Origin: Rhodospirillales bacterium
Lineage (GTDB): Bacteria > Pseudomonadota > Alphaproteobacteria > UBA828
Direction: 5' to 3'
Length of the DNA stretch: 13,301 bases
Assembly: GCA_026712885.1 (NCBI GenBank)
Contig: JAPOPO010000203.1
Coordinates: 1-13,301 of the forward strand
Below are positions 7,278 to 13,301 of this stretch, piece after piece. Under the pieces are notes generated by a model that was not told the origin of the DNA, ran no database searches, and saw nothing but the letters and a program-made list of their open reading frames with translations. The position numbers and the translations under genes were made by a program. Every line of letters starts with the position of its first letter. Position 1 is the stretch's first letter.

Positions 7278-8110
7278 GGCGAATGCGCGCGTTGGTTCCC
7301 GCAACCCCGGTGGCGCTGGCTGCGTCGATCGGGCTGGTCTTGGTACTGCTCCTGGGCTGTGCGACGGGAGACGAGGAGGCCTACGTCGAACGCTCGGTCG
7401 AGGAGCTTTACAACGAGGCGATGGATAGCCTGCTGAACGATGACTTCGACGCCGCGGCGGCGGGCTTCCTCGAGGTCGAGCGTCAACACCCCTATTCCGT
7501 CTGGGCGACGCGGGCGCAGATAATGTCGGCGTTCGTCTACTACCAGGGCAACCTCTATGACGAGGCCATCGCCGCGGCGAGCCGGTTCGTCGAGCTGCAC
7601 CCGGGCCATCGAGACGCCGCCTACGGCTACTACCTGATCGCCATGTCCCACTACGAACAAGTCTCGGATGTGGGCCGGGATCAGAGCACCACTGGGCGCG
7701 CGTTGCAGGCCTTGGAAGAGGTGGCGCGCCGGTTCCCCGGCAGCGTCTACGCGCGCGATGCCCGCCTCAAGATTGATCTGGCGCGCGATCATCTCGCTGG
7801 CAAGGAGATGACCGTTGGCCGCTACTACCTGCGGCGCGGGAACCCTGTCGCGGCGATCGGGCGCTTCCGCATGGTCATCGAGAACTACCAGACCACGAGC
7901 CACACGCCGGAGGCGTTGCACCGCCTGACCGAGGCGTATCTGGCGCTGGGCGTGCCCAACGAGGCGCAGACCTCGGCGGCGGTCCTAGGCCACAACTATC
8001 CGGGAAGCCGTTGGTACCAGCACAGCTATGCTCTGCTCGTCGACTCGGACCTCAAGCCCGAGGTCGACGAGGAGTCCTGGATTAGTCAGATCTTCGGCGA
8101 CGTGTTCTGA
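7274..8110 (+). CDS. bamD: outer membrane protein assembly factor BamD (lipoprotein)
   Basis: BamD is an essential lipoprotein of the BAM complex, which folds beta-barrel proteins into the outer membrane. The 278-residue product has a lipoprotein signal peptide with lipobox LLGC, giving Cys29 as the predicted lipidated residue, followed by a TPR-type helical fold. Typical features are ELYNEAMDSLLNDDFDAAAAGF (about 45-66, first TPR), VERQHPYSVWATRAQ, the YYLIAMSHYEQ helix, ALEEVARRFPGSVYARDAR, and GRYYLRRGNPVAAIGRFRMVIENY (about 178-201). The length is slightly above the roughly 245 residues of the E. coli protein. The ATG overlaps the stop of the Sel1-repeat gene by 4 bases, so translational coupling is likely. 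recN follows 9 bases later, an order common in alphaproteobacteria, where lpxC rather than a Sel1 protein often lies upstream. Confidence 0.95.
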   Translation: MRRMRALVPATPVALAASIGLVLVLLLGCATGDEEAYVERSVEELYNEAMDSLLNDDFDAAAAGFLEVERQHPYSVWATRAQIMSAFVYYQGNLYDEAIAAASRFVELHPGHRDAAYGYYLIAMSHYEQVSDVGRDQSTTGRALQALEEVARRFPGSVYARDARLKIDLARDHLAGKEMTVGRYYLRRGNPVAAIGRFRMVIENYQTTSHTPEALHRLTEAYLALGVPNEAQTSAAVLGHNYPGSRWYQHSYALLVDSDLKPEVDEESWISQIFGDVF

Positions 8111-8119
8111 CGCGGGCAG

Positions 8120-9790
8120 ATGCTTCGGCGCCTCTCGATCCGCAACTATGTTCTGATCAGCAGCCTGGATATCGACCTCGGCGCCGGCATGGCCGTCTTC
8201 ACGGGCGAGACGGGCGCCGGCAAGTCGATTCTTCTGGATGCCCTTGGACTCGCCCTCGGCGCCCGCGCGACCTCAGGAGTCGTGGCGCGTGGCTGCGACC
8301 GTGCCAGCGTCGCCGCCGTGTTTGCCATTGACGGCAGCGATCCGGTCCACACCCTCTTGGCGGAGCACGACCTCGACCGCGGCGGCGAGCTTCTGCTGCG
8401 CCGCGTGATCGGAGCCGACGGGCGCAGCCGTGCCTTCGTCAACGATGCGCCGACGGGACTCGCCCTGCTGCGGAGAATCGGCAGCCTGCTGGTCGAGATC
8501 GACGGGCAGACGGAAGCCGGCGGGCTGCTCGACCCGGCACAGCACCTGACCATGCTGGATGAGTTCGCCGGGCAGGGGGCAGAGCGGGAGAGCCTCGCCG
8601 CCGCTCATGCGGCATGGCGGGCGGCCCAGGCAGCGCAGGAGGACGCGGAGGCCACGCAGGAGGCATCGCTGCGGGAAGAGGAGTATCTGCGGCACGCGGT
8701 TTCCGAGCTGGAGGCGCTCGCACCGGAGAGCGGCGAGGAGGAGCGCCGGGCCGCCGAGCGCACGATGCTGCTGAACGGCCAGAAGATTGCCGAGGCGTTG
8801 GACGCGGCATCGGCCGGCATGACCGGGGAGAGCGGCGTGGGCTCTCGTCTCCGGGCGGCGCGCCGCGAGATCGAGCGTGTCGCCCCCGCTGCGGCAGGCA
8901 CGTTGGACGCCCTGCTCGAGAGTCTCGAACGGGCAGCGATCGAGGCGGAGGAGGCAGAGGGTGCCTTGAGCACGGCGCTCGGCGCGCTCGACACCGACGC
9001 GGTCCGGCTCGAAGCGGTCGAGGAGCGTCTGTTCTCGCTCCGAGCTGCCGCGCGCAAGCATCGCACCGTCCCCGATTCCCTGCCTGCGCTGCTGACAAGA
9101 CTGCGGGGAGAGCTCGATCAGATCGAAGGCGGCGCCGACCGCCTCGTCGCGCTGCGCGCGGCGACTGAGGCGGCGCATGGGGCTTACCGCGACAAGGCCG
9201 ATGCGGTGCGGCGTGGGCGGCGGCGCGCGGCATGCGCGCTCGACCAGGCGGTGGCGGGTGAACTCACGCCGCTCAAGCTCGCACGCGCCCGCTTCAGCGC
9301 GGCGCTCGACCCGGTCGCCGAAGGGGCGGAGAGCCGGACCGGGATCGACCGCTGCCGCTTCATGCTGGCACCCGATCCCGGTGCGGACCCGCAGCCGCTG
9401 GCTAAGGTCGCCTCCGGCGGCGAGCGGGCCCGGCTCCTGCTAGCGCTCAGGGTCTGCCTCGCGCGCGCGGCCGGACTCTCGACGCTGGTCTTCGACGAGA
9501 TCGATCGCGGCATCGGCGGTGCGGTCGCGGACGCCGTCGGCGAGCGCCTGGCGCGGCTCGCTCAGGATGTGCAGGTGCTGGTGGTCACGCATTCGCCCCA
9601 GGTCGCGGCGCGCGGCGATCATCACTATCGGGTCACCAGAAGCGAAGGGGAGCAGGGGGCGACTGCACGGGTCGCGCTGTTGGACGAGGATCAACGGCAG
9701 GAGGAAATCGCGCGCATGCTCTCGGGTGCGCAGGTCACCGAGGAAGCCCGCGCCGCCGCCGACAGCCTGCTCTCACGGGCCAGCGCATGA
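8120..9790 (+). CDS. recN: DNA repair protein RecN
   Basis: RecN is an SMC-like ATPase that acts early in double-strand break repair. The 556-residue product has the Walker A motif GETGAGKS (29-36), a Q-region EIDGQ (126-130), a long Ala/Glu-rich coiled-coil middle (about 155-370), the ABC signature ASGGE (431-435), Walker B VFDEID (457-462), and the switch His of VVTHSPQVAARGD (488-500). Several conserved spots are unusual: EIDGQ where relatives usually have IHGQ, and SGGERAR where they usually have SGGELSR. The ATP-site residues themselves (Lys35, Ser36, Asp459, Glu460, His491) are present, so it should be active. It starts 9 bases after bamD, and its stop overlaps the ligA start by 4 bases (ATGA). 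The start gives the usual family N terminus (LRRLSIRNYVLI). Confidence 0.95.
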   Translation: MLRRLSIRNYVLISSLDIDLGAGMAVFTGETGAGKSILLDALGLALGARATSGVVARGCDRASVAAVFAIDGSDPVHTLLAEHDLDRGGELLLRRVIGADGRSRAFVNDAPTGLALLRRIGSLLVEIDGQTEAGGLLDPAQHLTMLDEFAGQGAERESLAAAHAAWRAAQAAQEDAEATQEASLREEEYLRHAVSELEALAPESGEEERRAAERTMLLNGQKIAEALDAASAGMTGESGVGSRLRAARREIERVAPAAAGTLDALLESLERAAIEAEEAEGALSTALGALDTDAVRLEAVEERLFSLRAAARKHRTVPDSLPALLTRLRGELDQIEGGADRLVALRAATEAAHGAYRDKADAVRRGRRRAACALDQAVAGELTPLKLARARFSAALDPVAEGAESRTGIDRCRFMLAPDPGADPQPLAKVASGGERARLLLALRVCLARAAGLSTLVFDEIDRGIGGAVADAVGERLARLAQDVQVLVVTHSPQVAARGDHHYRVTRSEGEQGATARVALLDEDQRQEEIARMLSGAQVTEEARAAADSLLSRASA

Positions 9791-11922
9791 GCGACGAGAC
9801 GACAGTGCCCGAGGAACTCTCCCGCGAAGCGGCCGAACGCGAGCTCGAGCGGCTGGCACGGGACATCTCCCGCCACGATTCGCTCTACTACGTCGACTCC
9901 GCGCCGGAGTTGAGCGATGCCGAGTATGACGCGCTCAGGCGGCGCAACGAGGCCATCGAGGCATGCTTGCCCGACCTGAAGCGCGCCGACAGCCCGAGCG
10001 AGCGTGTCGGCGCGCCGCCGTCGTCGAGCTTCGCCAAGGTTCGTCACAGCCGACCCATGCTCTCGCTCGGCAACGCCCTCGATGACGACGACCTGGCCGA
10101 GTTCGAGGGCCGGGTGCGGCGCTTCCTCAATCTGGGCGAGGACGAGCCCGTGGTGCTCTACGGCGAGCCCAAGATCGACGGGCTCTCGGCGACGCTGCAC
10201 TACCAAGCGGGCAAGCTCGTGCTCGGTGCCACCAGAGGCGATGGCGAGACCGGCGAGGATGTGACGGAGAATCTGCGCACGCTGCGCGACCTGCCGCACA
10301 CGCTGACGGGTACCGACGTGCCGGAGCGGCTGGAGGTCCGGGGCGAGGTGTACATAGGGCTCGCCGACTTCGCGGCCCTCAATCGGGAACGGGAGGCGGA
10401 AGGCGAAGAGGCGTTCGTCAATCCGCGCAACACGGCCTCGGGCGGCCTGCGTCAGCTTGACACGGCGCTCACCGCGAAGCGTCGGCTCCGCTTCTTCGCC
10501 CACGGCTGGGGCGAGGCGAGCGCGTCGCTGGGCGAGTTCCAGGGCGACGTCCTCGCGCGGCTCGATAAGTGGGGGTTCTCGCTGGCGCCGCTCGCCCGGC
10601 GCTGCGTCGGTCTCGACGAGGCTCGCGCGCTGCATCGGGATATCGAGGCTGCGCGTCCCACGCTCGACTTCGAGATCGATGGCGTCGTCTTCAAGGTCGA
10701 CCGCCTCGATTGGCAGAAGCGCTTGGGCGCCGCCGGCCGCGCGCCGCGCTGGGCGATCGCCTACAAGTTCCCGGCCGAGCAAGCCGAGACCGTGCTGCAC
10801 CGCATCTCGATCTCGGTCGGGCGCACCGGGGCGCTGACCCCGGTCGCCGAGCTGGAGCCGGTGCATGTCGGCGGCGTCACCGTCTCCCGCGCAACGCTCC
10901 ACAACGAGGACGAGATCGCGCGCAAGGACATCCGTGCCGGCGACGCGGTGGTTGTGCAGCGCGCCGGCGACGTGATCCCGCAGGTCGTCCGCGTGATCGA
11001 GGAGAGGCGGCCGGCCGGGAGCGAGCCGTTCGTTCCGGCCGACGTCTGTCCGGAATGCGGCAGCCACGCGGTGCGGGAGGAGGGCGAGGCGGTGCGGCGC
11101 TGCACCGGCGGCTTGGTCTGCCCGGCCCAGGCGTTGGAGCGCCTGCGCCATTTTGTCGCGCGCGATGCCTTCGACATCGAGGGGCTCGGCGCCAAGCAGA
11201 TCGAGGCGTTCTATGCGGAGGGACGGGTACAGAGCCCGGCCGACATCTTCGACCTGGAGACAAAGGACGGCACCGAAGAGTTCCCGAAGCTCGCGGAGCG
11301 CGAGGGCTGGGGTGAGACCTCTGCCACCAATCTCTATCGCGCCATCGAGGCGCGCCGGCGCATCTCCCTCGACCGCTTCATCCACGCGCTGGGGATCCGC
11401 CATGTCGGGCAAACCACCGCGCGCCTGCTCGCGCGCCGCTACGGCACGGTCGAGGACTGGCGCACGGCGATGGATGCGGCTTCGGAACCGGAGAGCGAGA
11501 GCCTGGAGGCCCTCAACGATATCGACGGGATCGGTCCGGTGGTCGCCAAGGCCATCGTCGAGTTTGTGGCCGAGCCCCGCAACGGCGCGATCCTCGATGC
11601 GCTCTGCGAGCGGCTCGAGATCGAGCCGGTCGAGGCGCCGACCGCGGATTCGCCCGTTGCCGGCAAGACGGTCGTCTTCACCGGCAAGCTGCGGCAAATG
11701 ACCCGGCAAGAGGCGAAGGCGCGGGCCGAGACGCTCGGCGCGCACGTGGCGGGATCCGTATCGAAGGCGACCGATTACGTGGTGGCGGGCGAGGATGCGG
11801 GGTCCAAGCTAAAGCGGGCCGAGGCGCTCGGCGTGACGGTGCTGAGCGAGGACGAATGGCTCGCCGTTGCCGCCGGGGAGTCGCCGCCGGCAGCGGACGA
11901 TGGCGGCGATGGCGACGGCTAG
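9787..11922 (+). CDS. ligA: NAD-dependent DNA ligase LigA
   Basis: This is the essential replicative ligase, sealing nicks with NAD+ as cofactor. The 711-residue product has the complete domain order. The Ia domain is about 11-70 (YYVDSAPELSDAEYDAL). The adenylation domain has the catalytic Lys129 in KIDG (129-132), RGEVYI (185-190), DGVVFKV (298-304) and AYKFPA (325-330). An OB domain follows, with GRTGALTPVAEL and QRAGDVIPQV. The zinc site is Cys421, Cys424, Cys439 and Cys445. HhH repeats span about 460-600 (LGIRHVGQTTARLL, IDGIGPVVAKAI) and the BRCT domain about 622-697 (GKTVVFTGKL). The final dozen residues are Asp/Gly rich and seem dispensable. Its start overlaps recN by 4 bases, and its end overlaps the likely lipB start. 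No anomalies were seen. Confidence 0.97.
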   Translation: MSDETTVPEELSREAAERELERLARDISRHDSLYYVDSAPELSDAEYDALRRRNEAIEACLPDLKRADSPSERVGAPPSSSFAKVRHSRPMLSLGNALDDDDLAEFEGRVRRFLNLGEDEPVVLYGEPKIDGLSATLHYQAGKLVLGATRGDGETGEDVTENLRTLRDLPHTLTGTDVPERLEVRGEVYIGLADFAALNREREAEGEEAFVNPRNTASGGLRQLDTALTAKRRLRFFAHGWGEASASLGEFQGDVLARLDKWGFSLAPLARRCVGLDEARALHRDIEAARPTLDFEIDGVVFKVDRLDWQKRLGAAGRAPRWAIAYKFPAEQAETVLHRISISVGRTGALTPVAELEPVHVGGVTVSRATLHNEDEIARKDIRAGDAVVVQRAGDVIPQVVRVIEERRPAGSEPFVPADVCPECGSHAVREEGEAVRRCTGGLVCPAQALERLRHFVARDAFDIEGLGAKQIEAFYAEGRVQSPADIFDLETKDGTEEFPKLAEREGWGETSATNLYRAIEARRRISLDRFIHALGIRHVGQTTARLLARRYGTVEDWRTAMDAASEPESESLEALNDIDGIGPVVAKAIVEFVAEPRNGAILDALCERLEIEPVEAPTADSPVAGKTVVFTGKLRQMTRQEAKARAETLGAHVAGSVSKATDYVVAGEDAGSKLKRAEALGVTVLSEDEWLAVAAGESPPAADDGGDGDG

Positions 11923-12583
11923 ACCCGCAAGCAGCGAAGCCTCCGCCTCGGCCGAGAATATGGTCGAGTGGTTGGTCGCGCCGGGACTCGTGCCTTATCC
12001 CGATGCCGTCGCCTCTATGGAGGAGCGTGTCGCCGGCATTCTCGCGCACTCGGCGCCTGAACAGGTTTGGCTGCTGGAGCATCCGCCGCTCTACACCGCC
12101 GGCACGAGCGCGATAGCCGATGACCTGCTCGATTCGCTAGGTCTCCCGGTCTTCAAGACGGGCCGCGGCGGCCAGTACACCTATCACGGTCCCGGTCAGC
12201 GGGTTGCCTACGTCATGCTCGACCTCGCCGGGCGCAGGCGCATGGACCTCCGCTGCTTCGTGCGCGATCTGGAGCGATGGTTGATCGGCACACTCGCCGA
12301 GTTCGGCGTGACCGGCATGTGCCGCGCCGGCCGCGTCGGCATCTGGGTCGAGACAAACGGCGGCGAGGCAAAGATCGCGGCGATCGGGGTGCGCGTGCGC
12401 CGCTGGGTCACCTTCCACGGCGTCTCACTGAACGTCGCTCCCGATCTCACCCATTACCAGGGCATCGTCGCCTGCGGCATCCGTGAGCACGGCGTTACCT
12501 CGCTCGCCGCCCTCGGGATCGAGGCCACGATGGCGGATGTCGACCAGGCGCTCCGGTGCAATTTCGACGCAGTGTTCGGCTAG
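11900..12583 (+). CDS. lipB: octanoyl-[acyl-carrier-protein]:protein octanoyltransferase
   Basis: LipB moves octanoyl groups from acyl carrier protein to lipoyl domains of enzymes such as pyruvate dehydrogenase, the first step of lipoate synthesis. Family marks are LLEHPPLYTAGTSA, KTGRGGQYTYHGPGQ, the catalytic Lys in KIAAIGVRVRRWVTFHG (Lys158 from this start), SLNVAPDL, and the nucleophile Cys in IVACGI (Cys192). Length from this start is 227 residues. The start is uncertain: ATG 11900, ATG 11909 and ATG 11960 are all in frame, and none has a clear Shine-Dalgarno sequence. The core fold begins at about 11960 (MVEWLVAPG), and the 20 residues before it are Ala/Ser rich. The first two choices overlap the end of ligA and suit coupled translation. 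The gene ends tail to tail with the SMR transporter gene, sharing CTAG. Confidence 0.94.
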   Translation: MAAMATARPASSEASASAENMVEWLVAPGLVPYPDAVASMEERVAGILAHSAPEQVWLLEHPPLYTAGTSAIADDLLDSLGLPVFKTGRGGQYTYHGPGQRVAYVMLDLAGRRRMDLRCFVRDLERWLIGTLAEFGVTGMCRAGRVGIWVETNGGEAKIAAIGVRVRRWVTFHGVSLNVAPDLTHYQGIVACGIREHGVTSLAALGIEATMADVDQALRCNFDAVFG

Positions 12584-12903
12584 TGGGCGCCGCGGGAGAG
12601 GTTGAGCCCGACCACGCCGATGATGATGAGGACGATGGAGCCGATTCTGAGCGGCCCCATGGGCTCCTTGAACCAGACGTAGCCGATCACGGCGATTACT
12701 GCCGTTCCGATACCTGCCCAGATCGCGTAGGACAGGCCGAGGTCGAGCTTCTTCAGCGCAAGCGCGAACAACACGAAGCTGACGCCGTAGAGGAGGAATA
12801 TCAGCGCCGTGAAGACGGGCTTGGTCAGCCCCTCGCTCAGCTTCATGGAGGTCGTGCCGCCGACCTCGAAGATTATGGCAAGGGCGAGATAGAGCCAGTG
12901 CAT
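12580..12903 (-). CDS. small multidrug resistance (SMR) family transporter
   Basis: SMR proteins are four-helix inner-membrane transporters that work as dimers and exchange protons for cations such as quaternary ammonium compounds. The 107-residue product has four hydrophobic segments (about 2-21, 29-50, 57-78 and 85-103). The essential Glu in helix 1 is Glu13, in IIFEVGGTTSMKLSEG, and the helix 3 motif YAIWAGIG includes Trp62. The GTTxMKxSEG sequence after the Glu matches the EmrE/Qac branch better than the guanidine exporter (Gdx/SugE) branch. An in-frame upstream extension to 12966 is rejected because the family begins at MHWLYLALA. Seven bases before the chosen ATG is a GGAG ribosome site (complement of 12911-12914). 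A TTGACT lies upstream (complement of 12961-12966) but with no convincing -10 partner. Substrate is unknown. Confidence 0.93.
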   Translation of the reverse strand: MHWLYLALAIIFEVGGTTSMKLSEGLTKPVFTALIFLLYGVSFVLFALALKKLDLGLSYAIWAGIGTAVIAVIGYVWFKEPMGPLRIGSIVLIIIGVVGLNLSRGAH

Positions 12904-13046
12904 GATGCGACTCCACGCGAGTGCTGACCGAGGCCCGTCAATCTTTGATGCGCTGCCGGGAGTCAAGGCATGGCGGGCTTACGCCTGGAGGGCGAGCGTC
13001 CGGCGAGGGAGTTGCCGCGCCTGAGATCGCGTGCGGGGTGGTGCGG

Positions 13047-13075
13047 TTGCCTCTGGGCCGCTCTCCCCATAACAT
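13047..13075 (+). promoter_or_regulatory. candidate sigma70-type promoter for the hydantoinase-like gene
   Basis: TTGCCT (13047-13052) and TAACAT (13070-13075) are 17 bases apart, each matching 4 of 6 consensus bases at ideal spacing. The -10 lies in one of the few AT-rich spots of this gap. A transcript would start near 13082, about 25 bases before a short reading frame and about 93 before the hydantoinase-like gene. The gap lies between divergent genes, where a rightward promoter is expected. This is sequence matching only. Confidence 0.42.
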
Positions 13076-13106
13076 CCTGCCGCCCGGCACAAGGGGAGGC
13101 CGGGGC

Positions 13107-13157
13107 ATGATCGAATCGGTGCGTCGCCGAGCCGGAGCGGCCCGGCGCGCGCTTTAA
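13107..13157 (+). CDS. possible 16-codon leader reading frame upstream of the hydantoinase-like gene
   Basis: A short frame ATG...TAA encodes MIESVRRRAGAARRAL, with five Arg in 16 residues. Its start is preceded by AGGGGAGG (13092-13099) at a 7-base spacing, the best Shine-Dalgarno match I noticed in this window. The stop lies 17 bases before the TTG start of the next gene. A promoter candidate sits just upstream, so the frame would be the first thing translated on that transcript. It could be a leader peptide that controls or couples translation of the next gene. The alternative is chance: the same frame is open back to 12921 in GC-rich sequence with no protein-like pattern, and 16 codons carry no coding statistics. 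Nothing is known of its function. Confidence 0.33.
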   Translation: MIESVRRRAGAARRAL

Positions 13158-13174
13158 CGCGTGGGAGAGTGGCG

Positions 13175-13301
13175 TTGACGGATTATCTGGTCGGGATCGA
13201 TGTCGGCGGTACGTTCACTGATTTCGTGAGCTACAATTCTGAGACCAGGGCGGTCGATGTTTGGAAGATCCTGTCGACGCCCCACGACCCCAACGAAGGC
13301 A
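13175..13301 (+). CDS. hydantoinase A/5-oxoprolinase family protein (5' part, cut by window end)
   Basis: Only the first 42 codons are present. The peptide has LVGIDVGGTFTDFVSY (5-20), the N-terminal phosphate-binding motif of the HyuA/oxoprolinase ATPase family. Members open cyclic amides such as 5-oxoproline or N-methylhydantoin, or carboxylate acetone or acetophenone, with ATP; they usually work with a HyuB-type partner encoded next door. Substrate cannot be assigned from this fragment. I chose TTG at 13175 because GGGAGA (13163-13168) lies 6 bases upstream and the family motif begins a few residues later; GTG at 13169 is in frame but would lie directly against that ribosome site. The gene follows a promoter candidate and a short leader frame. 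Confidence 0.85.
   Translation, partial: MTDYLVGIDVGGTFTDFVSYNSETRAVDVWKILSTPHDPNEG

Noticed and set aside
7028..7921. A 297-codon minus-strand frame across the Sel1-bamD junction
   Set aside because: It opposes two coupled genes with clear domains and is itself Arg/Ser/Ala rich without motifs.
9691..11745. A 684-codon open frame on the minus strand antisense to ligA
   Set aside because: It mirrors ligA codons with strong GC bias, is Arg/Ala/Leu rich without domain motifs, and lies opposite a complete, certain gene.
12904..13000. A guanidine riboswitch upstream of the SMR gene
   Set aside because: I saw no paired ACGR-loop hairpins, and the protein resembles the EmrE/Qac branch rather than guanidine exporters.
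13063..13098. A switch in which CTCCCC (13063-13068) pairs with GGGGAG (13093-13098) to hide the leader ribosome site
   Set aside because: The 5' arm lies in the spacer of the promoter candidate, so it would not be transcribed from it, and six GC-rich pairs over a 24-base loop are easily chance.
12921..13157. A 78-codon frame filling the gap before the hydantoinase-like gene
   Set aside because: It starts at a GTG with no ribosome site and has no protein-like pattern; only its last 16 codons have a convincing start signal, reported separately.

Overview
This is a high-GC bacterial chromosome segment, almost fully coding, from what looks like an alphaproteobacterium. The evidence is the alphaproteobacterial type of SerC (a GPCAKRPGW-like N terminus with an SWQKVLGGE lysine motif), the bamD-recN-ligA gene order, and a LipB of the 'LVAPGLVPYPDA' type. 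I cannot name a genus. No mobile element, CRISPR array, tRNA or rRNA was seen, and no gene looks broken apart from the two cut by the window edges.

Left part (1-5759). The 3' part of an iron-sulfur L-serine ammonia-lyase (sdaA) runs rightward and meets a leftward block that reads, in transcription order, phzF-like, serC, serA, rmuC, with gaps of 32, 27 and 40 bases. serA and serC encode two steps of phosphorylated serine synthesis, so genes for making and breaking down serine converge here with rmuC between them. The PhzF-like enzyme at the head of the block has no assigned substrate.

Middle part (5760-12583). A 96-base divergent gap leads into a tight rightward gene string: an exported Sel1-repeat protein with a C-terminal peptidoglycan-binding-like domain, bamD, recN, ligA and lipB. 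Junctions are a 4-base ATGA overlap, a 9-base gap, a second ATGA overlap and a short overlap, so one transcript with translational coupling is likely. It mixes envelope assembly (Sel1 protein, BamD), DNA repair and replication (RecN, LigA) and lipoate attachment (LipB). In many alphaproteobacteria lpxC precedes bamD; here the Sel1 protein does.

Right part (12580-13301). A leftward small multidrug resistance (SMR) transporter gene shares a CTAG stop-codon overlap with lipB. The 271-base gap after it holds a good sigma70-like promoter candidate, a 16-codon arginine-rich reading frame with the strongest Shine-Dalgarno sequence I noticed in the window, and then the start of a hydantoinase A/oxoprolinase-family gene that runs off the edge. 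That promoter/leader/gene arrangement and the Sel1-BamD pair are the two items most worth a second look. Most of the window is otherwise conserved housekeeping sequence.
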